From Roseococcus pinisoli (lineage in GTDB: Bacteria; Pseudomonadota; Alphaproteobacteria; Acetobacterales; Acetobacteraceae): a stretch of 64,000 nt of DNA. The notes under the pieces were generated by a model that did no database searches, had not been told where the DNA came from, and saw only the letters and a list, made by a program, of their open reading frames with translations. The translations under genes and the position numbers were made by a program. Below are positions 26,072 to 35,062 of this stretch, in pieces (the stretch's first letter is position 1; every line of letters starts with the position of its first letter). The stretch is taken from positions 1,116,001-1,180,000 of the forward strand of contig NZ_JAHCDA010000002.1 in NCBI RefSeq assembly GCF_018413645.1, written 5' to 3'.

Positions 26072-29010
26072 GCAGGAGTTCCATCCGCGGGCGCAGTGGC
26101 CGGCAGGTCAAGCGTATGCAGCATATCGGCCAAACGGCGTGTTCCTGCCCCGACGGAAAACTCCGCCTGTGCCCGAGCATGGCCGCCGGCGGAAAGCTTG
26201 GCCCAGAGCGCCGGATCCTCGTGCAACTCGCAGATGCGCGCGGCGAAAGCCTCCGGCGTGTCGCAGATGGCGACATCCTGGCCATCCCGTAGCCGCATCC
26301 CCTCGGCGGCAATCGGCGTCGCCACGCACGGGACGCCGGCGGCAAGGCTCGAGGCCACCTTTCCCTTCGCGCCCGCGCCGTAGCGCAGCGGCGCGACCGT
26401 CATGCGCAAGCCGTCGAACCAGGGATCGAGATCAGGTAGCGGGCCCAGATACCGCACCCCCGCCGGCATCTGGGAGCGCAGATCCTGCGGCAGATCCGCA
26501 CCCACGATCTCCAAGGTCGCGTCCGGCAGGCGTTGCAGGACATGTGGCCAGATCTCGTTGAACAGATAGCGCACCGCATCGACATTGGGCACATGCTCGA
26601 AGCCACCGACGAAACCGATCCCCTTGCGCTTTGCGAAACCGGGAATCGTATCTGCGCGACGGACAGGGCGTGCCAGCGGCATCTCGAACACCGCCGCGCC
26701 CGGGACATCACGCAGCAGCGCCGCGCGTTCGACCGAAGAAACGACGATGGTCGCATCGGCTTGGCGCGCCAGATAGTATTCACGCTCGCGTGTCATCTCG
26801 GCGAGGCGTACGCCTTCCAGATTGCCAGCCAGCCGCGCTTCCCGGTCCTCGCGCAAATGATGCAGATCGACCGTGTTGAAGACGATCTTCGCGCGCGGCG
26901 CGTGCTGTCGGACAGCCTCGAGAAACCGCCCGCCATGATAGACGCGGGACAGAATGCATAGTCTCAGCGAACTGCCGTCACTGCCAAGAAATGACTGAAT
27001 CGAAGGTGTAAGCTCCGGCGTCAGGCAAATTACGCCTTCCGCCGCCAGGCGGTCGCGATAGGGCGACACCTCGCGAAAGGATTCATCCCCGACGAAGAGT
27101 ACCTCATAGCCGAAGTCGCGAAGCGTTCGCGCCTGGAGCACGGCGTCGACGGATCCGGAATCGCGATCCGGCCGAGGCCAGCGGCTGTCGATGATGAGGG
27201 CACGCGGCTTGGTGGGCAGCGGTAGGCAGGCAGGTACCTTCTCCGCGATCGTGACCGGCTCAACGAAGCTCGGTCGCCAATCCGAAGGTTTGCCGGGCTG
27301 TTGCGGCCCTTCGGGGTTCGCGATCACGGTCGTGTCACTGCCGTTGGTGTGTGCTTTGGCATTGCGGTATTGCCGCAGGCGGTCCGGCAGTTGGAGGGAG
27401 ACGCTCCACCAGGCGAGCTTCACGCCGCGGCTCAGGGCGCGACGCAGGCCGGAGGGCACGTAATGCCCGGCCCGGCGAATGGGATTGGCCGCCCGCCACA
27501 GCGTGCTGGCCTCGATCGCCTGCAGGCGTTCCAGGCTGGACTGCAACTCCTGTTGCGCACCGTGGTCAGCCGCAGCCCTGGCATCGGCGATCGCCGCGCT
27601 GGTTTCCGCGCGCAGCGCCGCCAGGCGCGTCATGACCTCGGCCTCGGCCCGCGCGCGCGCCTGCGCGATGGTCGCCGCGCATTCCGCCCGCTGCGCTTCC
27701 AATCGCGCCGCGACCCCGGCCTCGGCCTGCGCGCGCGCCTGCGCGATGGACGCCGCGTATTCCGCCCGCTGCGCTTCAAGCCGCGCCGTGGCCGAGGCCT
27801 CGGCCTGCGCGCGAGCCTGCGCGATGGACGCCGCGTATTCCGCCCGCTGCGCTTCAAGCCGTGCCGTGGCCGTGGCCTCAACCGTAGCGATTGCCGCATC
27901 GGCTTCCGCGCGCAATGCGCTCAACAGTATCGCGGCTTCGGCCTGAGCCGCGGCAAAGATCTCGCCCTCGCGCCGCAGGCGCTCCTCCAGCCCGCTCACC
28001 CGATGATCGAGACGCAACGAGAGGTAGCGACGGCAATCCGTCTCGCTCAGCGCAATCACCTGATAATAGGCAGGCCCGCCGGGTTGACTGCCGTCATCGC
28101 CGCCATGCAACTCGCGCCCGATCCCGCTCTCGCCCAGGCAGAACAGGCGATAGCCACAACCGCGCAATTGCGTCAGCAGCGCATCCGCCGTGGTGCCGCT
28201 GACGCGGCGCAGCCACTCGGGGAAAATCTCGAACAACAGGATCGGCCGATCCCGGGCGATCAGCGACTGCGCGCCCCGCAGCACCAGCAGCTCGGCCCCT
28301 TCCACGTCGATCTTGATCAGCCGCACCGGCCCCTCGATCCCGAGCGCATCGAGCGGGCGGACCGGCACCCGCCCCAGCGACGCCGCGCCCTCGGGCAGGG
28401 CGCCGGGCACGAGAAAGCTGTGGCCGGGATTGCGCTCATCGGGCACCCAGGCCAGCTCGATCGATCCTTCCTCCGCGCCAAGCGCGATCGTCTCGATACG
28501 GCAGCGCTCGTCAAAGCCATTATCGGCGATGGACTGCCGCAGCCGGCGGGACAGGTCCTCGCGGGGCTCGAAGGAATAAACCCGCCCCCCAGGGCCCACG
28601 GCCTGGGCTGCCAGAACCGAGAACCATCCGATATTCGCGCCGACATCGACGAAGCAGTCGCCCGCCTCGAGCACGGCGAGGACAAAATCCGTCTCCGCCG
28701 GCTCCCATCCCCCGCGCAGACAGCCGAGCGAGACGCCGTGATCGGCAAGGTCGAGCCACAGCTTCAGCCCATCACGGATCTCCGCGCAGACCCATTTGCT
28801 GCGGGCAAACACGTCGACCGCCATCCGCGCACGGAATTCCTCGCCTTCCAGCAGCCGTTGCCCCAGCGCCGTCAGCGAAGCCGCCTCCTGCCCCGCCGCA
28901 ATCGCCGCCTCGCTCTCCGGCACCCGACCAAGTATCGACATATAAGCCGAAATAACATCCTCACGAGTGATCATCTCGGAGCCCCGATCTGCCTGTTTCT
29001 CATAATCCAT
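26068..29010 (-). CDS. FkbM methyltransferase - coiled coil - glycosyltransferase (GT4) fusion
   Basis: A 980-residue modular protein. Order: a short DUF4214-like segment (ITREDVISAYMSILGRVPE, residues 13-32); an FkbM-family SAM methyltransferase with CFVDVGANIGWFSVLAAQA near residue 125 and IKIDVEGAELLVLRG; a long alanine/glutamate-rich coiled coil with four tandem 26-residue repeats (about residues 380-485); a basic linker; and a GT-B glycosyltransferase from about residue 600 (RALIIDSRWPRPDRDSGS, then KGIGFVGGFEHVPNVDAVRY and GAGAKGKVASSLAAGVPCVA). Residues 13 to about 560 are almost identical to the neighbouring 1,229-residue protein, but the glycosyltransferase differs. Comparison with that twin suggests Met13 (28974) as the true start. 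Probably modifies a surface glycan. Confidence 0.85.
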   Translation of the reverse strand: MDYEKQADRGSEMITREDVISAYMSILGRVPESEAAIAAGQEAASLTALGQRLLEGEEFRARMAVDVFARSKWVCAEIRDGLKLWLDLADHGVSLGCLRGGWEPAETDFVLAVLEAGDCFVDVGANIGWFSVLAAQAVGPGGRVYSFEPREDLSRRLRQSIADNGFDERCRIETIALGAEEGSIELAWVPDERNPGHSFLVPGALPEGAASLGRVPVRPLDALGIEGPVRLIKIDVEGAELLVLRGAQSLIARDRPILLFEIFPEWLRRVSGTTADALLTQLRGCGYRLFCLGESGIGRELHGGDDGSQPGGPAYYQVIALSETDCRRYLSLRLDHRVSGLEERLRREGEIFAAAQAEAAILLSALRAEADAAIATVEATATARLEAQRAEYAASIAQARAQAEASATARLEAQRAEYAASIAQARAQAEAGVAARLEAQRAECAATIAQARARAEAEVMTRLAALRAETSAAIADARAAADHGAQQELQSSLERLQAIEASTLWRAANPIRRAGHYVPSGLRRALSRGVKLAWWSVSLQLPDRLRQYRNAKAHTNGSDTTVIANPEGPQQPGKPSDWRPSFVEPVTIAEKVPACLPLPTKPRALIIDSRWPRPDRDSGSVDAVLQARTLRDFGYEVLFVGDESFREVSPYRDRLAAEGVICLTPELTPSIQSFLGSDGSSLRLCILSRVYHGGRFLEAVRQHAPRAKIVFNTVDLHHLREDREARLAGNLEGVRLAEMTREREYYLARQADATIVVSSVERAALLRDVPGAAVFEMPLARPVRRADTIPGFAKRKGIGFVGGFEHVPNVDAVRYLFNEIWPHVLQRLPDATLEIVGADLPQDLRSQMPAGVRYLGPLPDLDPWFDGLRMTVAPLRYGAGAKGKVASSLAAGVPCVATPIAAEGMRLRDGQDVAICDTPEAFAARICELHEDPALWAKLSAGGHARAQAEFSVGAGTRRLADMLHTLDLPATAPADGTPA
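27325..28967. repeat. 1,643-bp direct repeat, copy 1 (FkbM plus coiled-coil module)
   Basis: Bases 27325-28967 match 31097-32739 with, by my count, six substitutions and no gaps. Four of the six lie within the first 70 bases. It covers most of the shared N-terminal module of two glycosyltransferase genes in the same orientation, 3,772 bases apart. Confidence 0.95.
27559..27870 (-). repeat. Four tandem 78-bp repeats in copy 1
   Basis: Four in-frame 78-bp units encode 26-residue blocks of the form xxxRLEAQRAEYAASIAQAR plus AQAEAx, progressively diverged toward the C-terminus (Tyr to Cys, then LAALRAETSAAIADARAAAD). They form a rod-like helical coiled coil between the methyltransferase and glycosyltransferase domains. 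Confidence 0.9.
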
Positions 29011-29056
29011 CTTAAATGATTTCGACTTCTAATTTTATCGAACGTATCAAGCAATA

Positions 29057-32000
29057 TTAAGCACCCTCGCTCTCCACTGCCCTTGCGAGCTCGATGCAGC
29101 GCTCGGCCTCCGCCCTGCTCAGCCCAAAGACGCCAGCCGCGTACTCGATGAACGCCCGTGCAGCCTGGCGACGCCCGGCATCCGGCCGCGCAATCTTCAT
29201 TGCCAGTCCCTGTACCTGCGCGATCTCTTCAAGGTGGCGCCCGTGCGCCGAGCTGATCGTCAGACCCCCCACATGCCGGCGATGACGGTTCAGCGCCGCC
29301 GCCTTGAAAGCGATGTCACCGCGTTCGAGCATACGGATATAGAACAGCCAATCCGCCGCGTTACGCAGCCCGACCATCGCCTCGATCGCTTCCGACAGGA
29401 CCGGCAACGCGGCGTCGCGCCGCATCACCACGGCGCTCACATTCAGAATGGTGTTCTTCACGCAAAGGCAGCGCCGGATCTCCTCGCGCCCGGAATGGTG
29501 ATAGTCGGTCTTCCAGAGTTCGGCATCGACATCGCTCGTATAGGCCAGGTAGTCCGGCGCGATGATCGCTCCATGCGCGTCGATCTGTTTGGATTGCGTA
29601 TAGGCCATGACGATGGCCGGATTGGCGAATTCGGGAATCAGGGCGTCCAGGAAATCGACCTCCGACAGGTCGTCCGCCTCGGCAATCCAGACGAGCGGGC
29701 AGCTGGCCAGTTCGAGCCCCCGCGCCCATTGCCTGGAGACGCTGCCGGAATTCTGCGCATTCGGCACGATGCGCATCGGAATCGGCGAGATGGCGCGTAG
29801 GCTCTCGAGCACCGCCAGGCTGTCATCCGTGGAGGCGTCGTCGAGCACGATGAGCTCGGACACCCGATGACTCTGCGCCCAGATGGAGCGCAGCCGTTCC
29901 GGCAAATACCTCGCATAGTTGTAGTTCGGCACCACGGCCGTCACCCGGTCGGGTGGCATGGCGAGGGTGGTCAGATCCCGCACATAGGCCGGGAAGCTCA
30001 GCCGTTCGGCCACGATGCGTTCGCCGGCCTGGCCGGCGCGCCTCCGCAATGCCGGGTCGCGGATCAGCGTGCCAATCGCCGCGCCCATCGCCCTCGTATC
30101 CTCGATCGGCGTGGGCAGAAGACCTGTCTCGCGGGCGAGCGCAGGCATCCCGCCGCTCCGGTCGAAGCAGACGACGGGCACCCCGTGCGCGGCGGCTTCG
30201 AGAGCCGCGCTCGGAAAGGGATCCTCCCGCGAGGAGAGCAGGAAGATGTCAGCCGCCGAGAGGAAATCCTGGGGCTTATCCGTCCGCCCAGGCAGCAGGA
30301 TGACATCCCCCAGGTTTTGCGCGTCCATGGCAGCACGCAACCCGGCTTCCAGCGCCGGCTCGATGGCGCCGACCCAAGCGAAGCGCGCCGCTTCCCCCTC
30401 GGCCTTCAGGGCCGACGCGATGGCCGGCCACAGATCAAGGCCCTTGCGGTGATCACCGAAGCCCAGGCCGAGGATCAGGATCTCGTCCTCGCCTATGCCG
30501 AGCGCGCTGCGTACCCGACTGCGCGCCGCCAAGCGGTGATCCGCTGGCAGGGGGAGGCTGTACAGTCCCTGCGGGCGGATCAGCCATCGATGCGCAGTAT
30601 CCCCGAAGGTGCCGATGAAGGCGGACCGCACCGCCTCATTCGGAAAGACCACGACATCGGCCTCCGAGGCGACGGTTTTCGCCACCGCCTCCAGCCCATA
30701 TTCACGGAGGATGCCGGGCATCTCATGGATCAGGCAGATGCTCCGCAGCCCCGCAGCGGCAAGGGCGGGGATGATCTGGCCGGAGACGGTGGTGTTGCAG
30801 ATGACCGTCGAGACGCCGCTCTCCGCAAGCTCCCGTGCCGCGGCTTTCCAGGCCGCCCGGTCAGCAAAGGGAATGTGCCGCGTGTCCGCGACCGCAGCCA
30901 TCGCAGGCTGGAGTTCGCCGCCATCGCCAAGAAGCAACTTGATGCCGCGCTGGCCCTGCCGGGTCATTTCCTCGGCAATGTGCAGCACCAGCAAGGGAGC
31001 GCCATGGAAGCGGGCGTCGTGGGAGACAATGGCGAGGCGCTGCCCCGCATCGGGGCCACGCCGGGGCGCAACCCGGCGCTTCAGCGGGACTTCAACCACG
31101 GTCGTGTCACTGCCGTTGGTCTGTGCTTTAGCATCGCGGTATTGCCGCAGGCGGTCCGGCAGCTGGAGGGAGACGCTCCACCAGGCGAGCTTCACGCCGC
31201 GGCTCAGGGCGCGACGCAGGCCGGAGGGCACGTAATGCCCGGCCCGGCGAATGGGATTGGCCGCCCGCCACAGCGTGCTGGCCTCGATCGCCTGCAGGCG
31301 TTCCAGGCTGGACTGCAACTCCTGTTGCGCACCGTGGTCAGCCGCAGCCCTGGCATCGGCGATCGCCGCGCTGGTTTCCGCGCGCAGCGCCGCCAGGCGC
31401 GTCATGACCTCGGCCTCGGCCCGCGCGCGCGCCTGCGCGATGGTCGCCGCGCATTCCGCCCGCTGCGCTTCCAATCGCGCCGCGACCCCGGCCTCGGCCT
31501 GCGCGCGCGCCTGCGCGATGGACGCCGCGTATTCCGCCCGCTGCGCTTCAAGCCGCGCCGTGGCCGAGGCCTCGGCCTGCGCGCGAGCCTGCGCGATGGA
31601 CGCCGCGTATTCCGCCCGCTGCGCTTCAAGCCGTGCCGTGGCCGTGGCCTCAACCGTAGCGATTGCCGCATCGGCTTCCGCGCGCAATGCGCTCAACCGT
31701 ATCGCGGCTTCGGCCTGAGCCGCGGCAAAGATCTCGCCCTCGCGCCGCAGGCGCTCCTCCAGCCCGCTCACCCGATGATCGAGACGCAACGAGAGGTAGC
31801 GACGGCAATCCGTCTCGCTCAGCGCAATCACCTGATAATAGGCAGGCCCGCCGGGTTGACTGCCGTCATCGCCGCCATGCAACTCGCGCCCGATCCCGCT
31901 CTCGCCCAGGCAGAACAGGCGATAGCCACAACCGCGCAATTGCGTCAGCAGCGCATCCGCCGTGGTGCCGCTGACGCGGCGCAGCCACTCGGGGAAAATC

Positions 32001-32746
32001 TCGAACAACAGGATCGGCCGATCCCGGGCGATCAGCGACTGCGCGCCCCGCAGCACCAGCAGCTCGGCCCCTTCCACGTCGATCTTGATCAGCCGCACCG
32101 GCCCCTCGATCCCGAGCGCATCGAGCGGGCGGACCGGCACCCGCCCCAGCGACGCCGCGCCCTCGGGCAGGGCGCCGGGCACGAGAAAGCTGTGGCCGGG
32201 ATTGCGCTCATCGGGCACCCAGGCCAGCTCGATCGATCCTTCCTCCGCGCCAAGCGCGATCGTCTCGATACGGCAGCGCTCGTCAAAGCCATTATCGGCG
32301 ATGGACTGCCGCAGCCGGCGGGACAGGTCCTCGCGGGGCTCGAAGGAATAAACCCGCCCCCCAGGGCCCACGGCCTGGGCTGCCAGAACCGAGAACCATC
32401 CGATATTCGCGCCGACATCGACGAAGCAGTCGCCCGCCTCGAGCACGGCGAGGACAAAATCCGTCTCCGCCGGCTCCCATCCCCCGCGCAGACAGCCGAG
32501 CGAGACGCCGTGATCGGCAAGGTCGAGCCACAGCTTCAGCCCATCACGGATCTCCGCGCAGACCCATTTGCTGCGGGCAAACACGTCGACCGCCATCCGC
32601 GCACGGAATTCCTCGCCTTCCAGCAGCCGTTGCCCCAGCGCCGTCAGCGAAGCCGCCTCCTGCCCCGCCGCAATCACCGCCTCGCTCTCCGGCACCCGAC
32701 CAAGTATCGACATATAAGCCGAAATAACATCCTCACGAGAAACCAT
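29057..32746 (-). CDS. FkbM methyltransferase - coiled coil - GT4 - GT2 fusion
   Basis: A 1,229-residue protein with four modules. Residues 1 to about 550 (DUF4214-like start, FkbM methyltransferase with VDVGANIGWFS near residue 113, four-repeat coiled coil, basic linker) are nearly identical to the downstream 980-residue protein. Then come a GT4-type glycosyltransferase (about 565-920: RLAIVSHDARFHGAPLLVL, LGLGFGDHRKGLDLW, SSREDPFPSAALEAAAHGVP) and a GT2 glycosyltransferase (about 930-1160: VTAVVPNYNYARYLPERL, LIVLDDASTDDSL, and EADD as the metal motif). The ATG at 32746 has GAGGAAGAG upstream. It is the first gene of a three-gene leftward unit for a surface polysaccharide, with 46 bases between its stop and the next start. 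Confidence 0.87.
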   Translation of the reverse strand: MVSREDVISAYMSILGRVPESEAVIAAGQEAASLTALGQRLLEGEEFRARMAVDVFARSKWVCAEIRDGLKLWLDLADHGVSLGCLRGGWEPAETDFVLAVLEAGDCFVDVGANIGWFSVLAAQAVGPGGRVYSFEPREDLSRRLRQSIADNGFDERCRIETIALGAEEGSIELAWVPDERNPGHSFLVPGALPEGAASLGRVPVRPLDALGIEGPVRLIKIDVEGAELLVLRGAQSLIARDRPILLFEIFPEWLRRVSGTTADALLTQLRGCGYRLFCLGESGIGRELHGGDDGSQPGGPAYYQVIALSETDCRRYLSLRLDHRVSGLEERLRREGEIFAAAQAEAAIRLSALRAEADAAIATVEATATARLEAQRAEYAASIAQARAQAEASATARLEAQRAEYAASIAQARAQAEAGVAARLEAQRAECAATIAQARARAEAEVMTRLAALRAETSAAIADARAAADHGAQQELQSSLERLQAIEASTLWRAANPIRRAGHYVPSGLRRALSRGVKLAWWSVSLQLPDRLRQYRDAKAQTNGSDTTVVEVPLKRRVAPRRGPDAGQRLAIVSHDARFHGAPLLVLHIAEEMTRQGQRGIKLLLGDGGELQPAMAAVADTRHIPFADRAAWKAAARELAESGVSTVICNTTVSGQIIPALAAAGLRSICLIHEMPGILREYGLEAVAKTVASEADVVVFPNEAVRSAFIGTFGDTAHRWLIRPQGLYSLPLPADHRLAARSRVRSALGIGEDEILILGLGFGDHRKGLDLWPAIASALKAEGEAARFAWVGAIEPALEAGLRAAMDAQNLGDVILLPGRTDKPQDFLSAADIFLLSSREDPFPSAALEAAAHGVPVVCFDRSGGMPALARETGLLPTPIEDTRAMGAAIGTLIRDPALRRRAGQAGERIVAERLSFPAYVRDLTTLAMPPDRVTAVVPNYNYARYLPERLRSIWAQSHRVSELIVLDDASTDDSLAVLESLRAISPIPMRIVPNAQNSGSVSRQWARGLELASCPLVWIAEADDLSEVDFLDALIPEFANPAIVMAYTQSKQIDAHGAIIAPDYLAYTSDVDAELWKTDYHHSGREEIRRCLCVKNTILNVSAVVMRRDAALPVLSEAIEAMVGLRNAADWLFYIRMLERGDIAFKAAALNRHRRHVGGLTISSAHGRHLEEIAQVQGLAMKIARPDAGRRQAARAFIEYAAGVFGLSRAEAERCIELARAVESEGA
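31097..32739. repeat. 1,643-bp direct repeat, copy 2 (FkbM plus coiled-coil module)
   Basis: Second copy of the repeat at 27325-28967, same orientation. The match ends seven bases inside the start codon of this gene at one side and in the linker before the glycosyltransferase at the other. Confidence 0.95.
31331..31642 (-). repeat. Four tandem 78-bp repeats in copy 2
   Basis: Same four 78-bp coiled-coil units as at 27559-27870, shifted by 3,772 bases and identical in sequence as far as I can see. Confidence 0.9.
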
Positions 32747-33397
32747 ATAAATTCTCTTCCTCAGCGAAGATTATTCAAATTTCGACCACGCCCTACGTAC
32801 ACCCGCGCCCCTTTCCTGACACCCCAGGTTGCTCAACACGGCATGCCCAGTCGCAACACCGAGCGATCCGGCATGCATACCATGGCTAGAATGGGGATGC
32901 TGCGCGAGTGGTCCATCTCGGTGCCGTTTGAGATAGCCGTCTCCGGATATCGATCAGGGCCTGGCGTGTCGCGAGCGAACTCTCCAAACAGCTCCCGGTC
33001 TCCGGCGTCAGCCCACCTCGCTTGAAGGCGAGCACGGCGGCGATTTAGTGGCCGGCGCGCTACCTCGCAACGCCATTACACCATTCCGGCATGAAAAGCT
33101 GGACCTCTCGCCATTTTCAGCGCCTCGGCGCCGACGCCTAATGCTTCTCGTTGGCGATAGCCATGTGCCCTTCGGAAGGGCAACCTCCGCAAATTAAACA
33201 GAGTCCGGAACGCGATGATCGAGACTTGCGTTGCCGGCTACCCCCGCGCCTACCCAGAAGGTTTGGCTCACGTTCCGAGCTCTGCTGCGAATCGTCGAGG
33301 CATGCGGCTGGTTATGACCACGCCACCAAACGGGAAAGATGCAGCGACCACGAATGTAACAGTTGCTGCATTTCGTATTCCTTACTACCTTCCGGCT
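32747..33397. other. Non-coding gap upstream of the FkbM genes
   Basis: About 650 bases. The first 40 (32750-32790) are AT-rich and hold the ribosome site and probably the promoter of the leftward glycosyltransferase unit. The remainder has intermediate composition, no codon-biased frame and no family I recognise; several short frames on both strands look accidental. Bases 33340-33400 are again less GC-rich and may hold the promoter of the rightward recombinase-like gene. It looks like decayed sequence at the edge of the glycan island. Confidence 0.5.
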
Positions 33398-34162
33398 ATG
33401 GAACCTTTGGCCCGGTCTCCGCAGAGCACCGTCACGCCCTTTCCAGGGCGAAGGCCGCCCCGGACGCCGCCCCTGCCCTCGCCTGGTTCCGATCATCAGC
33501 TGCCCGCCGGTCACCCCCTCGACCTCCTGCTCTGGAGCATCGAGCTCATGGTGGGGGCGGCGGCGATCCACGCCCCGAAGCGTCGGCAGGTCCAGATGCG
33601 CGATGGGCTGCTCGTCGCCGGCGAGGTGCTGCGCGGCGCGCGGCTGACGAACTTCCTCAACCTCAGGCTCGGCGACGACCTGGCATGGGGCCCGAGGACG
33701 AAGTGGCGGATCAGGACCGCCGGCAACCCGCAGGAGGCGCATGTGGCGTCGAATCTCTGCCACCTCCTTCATCCTTGGATCGACCGCTACATGCATCACG
33801 AGCGGGCGGAACTGCTCGGCACCCGGCGCTGCAACGCCATCTGGGTGACCTGGAGCGGCGATCCGATCGGCGAGATCGGCTTCGACCGTCGCCTGCGCTG
33901 GTGGAGCGGCCATGCCTCCGATGGCCGCCGGAGCTTCGGCGCGGTGGATCTGCGCGCCAGCGTACTGGCCCATGCGCCCCTGCTCGATCCCCGGCATCCG
34001 CAGCTGCTTCCGCTGCTCTCGCGCCTGTGCGAGGGCGCGGCCGGGAATGCCGGCGTGAACGAGGAAGATGTCGCCCTGTTCCGTCAGCAGCACGCCGCCG
34101 CCGAGATGTCCCATGTGGCCCTCGAACCGGCCCTCCAGGGTTCCGACGCCGCTTCCGACTAG
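33398..34162 (+). CDS. Probable decayed tyrosine-recombinase (integrase-like) protein
   Basis: A 254-residue frame with clear GC-rich third positions. The central part resembles, from memory, the catalytic core of alphaproteobacterial phage-type integrases: RDGLLVAGEVLRGARLTNFL (region of the first catalytic Arg), HPWIDRYMHHERAELLGTR, AIWVTWSGDPIGEIGFDRR and a terminal FGAVDLRASVLAHAPLLDP. In active relatives that last block is HRFRH-like; here the histidines are missing, and no tyrosine follows near the C-terminus (ALFRQQHAAAE). It is therefore probably inactive, or repurposed. I chose the ATG at 33398; the frame stays open further upstream in sequence of poorer coding character. It could also be an unrelated hypothetical protein. 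Confidence 0.45.
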   Translation: MEPLARSPQSTVTPFPGRRPPRTPPLPSPGSDHQLPAGHPLDLLLWSIELMVGAAAIHAPKRRQVQMRDGLLVAGEVLRGARLTNFLNLRLGDDLAWGPRTKWRIRTAGNPQEAHVASNLCHLLHPWIDRYMHHERAELLGTRRCNAIWVTWSGDPIGEIGFDRRLRWWSGHASDGRRSFGAVDLRASVLAHAPLLDPRHPQLLPLLSRLCEGAAGNAGVNEEDVALFRQQHAAAEMSHVALEPALQGSDAASD

Positions 34163-34192
34163 CGACGACGGCCACTCCATTCCCGCGCCGCG

Positions 34193-34209
34193 ATAACGTA
34201 GTGTTCACT
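34193..34209 (+). promoter_or_regulatory. Shared 17-base motif upstream of the COG4280-like gene
   Basis: ATAACGTAGTGTTCACT matches ATTACGTAGTGTTAACT at 40679-40695 at 15 of 17 positions. It lies about 100 bases upstream of the GTG at 34310, in an AT-rich promoter-like patch. Confidence 0.3.
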
Positions 34210-34309
34210 TCATATTCACGCATAATATGTAGTAAACAATACAAGCGCGACGCGTGATCGGCCAGCTCGTTGGTCACACAGCCGCCCGCCACAGGACGGA
34301 GACCCGAGC

Positions 34310-35062
34310 GTGACCCTGATGCACATCGTCCCTACCGCGGGGGCGGCCTTCCTGGCCTCCCTGGTGGAATGCGTCGAGGCGGCGACGATCGTTCTCGCCG
34401 TCGGCACCGTGCGGGGCTGGAAGTCCGCCTTTGTCGGGACGGGGCTGGGCCTAATCGCGCTCGCCGCCATCGTCCTCGCCCTGGGCCCCGCTTTGGCGCA
34501 GCTGCCTGAGCAGATCCTGCAGCTCATGGTCGGCCTGCTGCTCCTGCTCTTCGGCATGCGCTGGCTGCGCAAGGCGGTCCTCCGCTCGGCCGGGCGCATC
34601 CCGCTGCACGACGAGGACGCCGTCTTCCGCAGCGAGAGCGCGAACCTCGCCTTGGCCGGCGTCTCGGCGCGGCACGGCGTCGACCCGATCGCGACGGCCA
34701 CCGCCTTCAAGGCCGTGCTGCTGGAGGGGATCGAGGTCGCCTTCATCGTGCTGGCTGTCTCGGCCGGCGGGCCCGGCCTGCTGCCGGCCGCCGCCGGCGG
34801 GGCGCTGCTGGCGGCCGTCGCCGTCACCATCGTGGCCTTCGCCGTCCACCGGCCGCTCGCCCGCGTGCCCGAGAACACGCTCAAATTCGCCGTCGGCATC
34901 GTGATCTCCGCCTTCGGAATCTACTGGACCGGCGAGGGCATGGGCGTGCACTGGCCGGGCCAGGACCTCGCCCTTCTGGCGATCATGGGCGGGCTGGCCG
35001 CCATCTCCATGCTGGGCGTGCGGCTGGCCGCCGCCACCCCCAACCGGGAGGCTCTGCGATGA
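34310..35062 (+). CDS. COG4280-like integral membrane protein, putative ion transporter
   Basis: A 250-residue protein with about seven hydrophobic helices. Two similar acidic membrane motifs, LVECVEAATIVLAVGT (about residue 18) and LLEGIEVAFIVLAVSA (about residue 143), show an internal duplication like that of cation/proton exchanger families with paired E-x-x-E motifs. I recognise it as COG4280-type; function is not established, and a metal-ion role is inference. The start is GTG at 34310 (the ATG at 34319 is possible). Its stop overlaps the start of the PAP2 gene (ATGA), so the two act as an operon. The upstream promoter region shares a 17-base motif with the siderophore-receptor promoter. 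Confidence 0.75.
   Translation: MTLMHIVPTAGAAFLASLVECVEAATIVLAVGTVRGWKSAFVGTGLGLIALAAIVLALGPALAQLPEQILQLMVGLLLLLFGMRWLRKAVLRSAGRIPLHDEDAVFRSESANLALAGVSARHGVDPIATATAFKAVLLEGIEVAFIVLAVSAGGPGLLPAAAGGALLAAVAVTIVAFAVHRPLARVPENTLKFAVGIVISAFGIYWTGEGMGVHWPGQDLALLAIMGGLAAISMLGVRLAAATPNREALR

Noticed and set aside
29867-33025. A 1,052-residue plus-strand frame over the FkbM-glycosyltransferase gene
   Set aside because: Antisense shadow. The minus-strand frame contains clear methyltransferase and glycosyltransferase motifs and a good ribosome site.
33194-34180. A 328-residue minus-strand frame opposite the recombinase-like gene
   Set aside because: No motif; the plus-strand frame has better third-position GC bias and tryptophan-containing conserved-looking blocks.
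34204-34228. TTCACT with TAATAT as a sigma-70 promoter of the COG4280-like gene
   Set aside because: The spacer is only 13 bases, too short for a functional pair.
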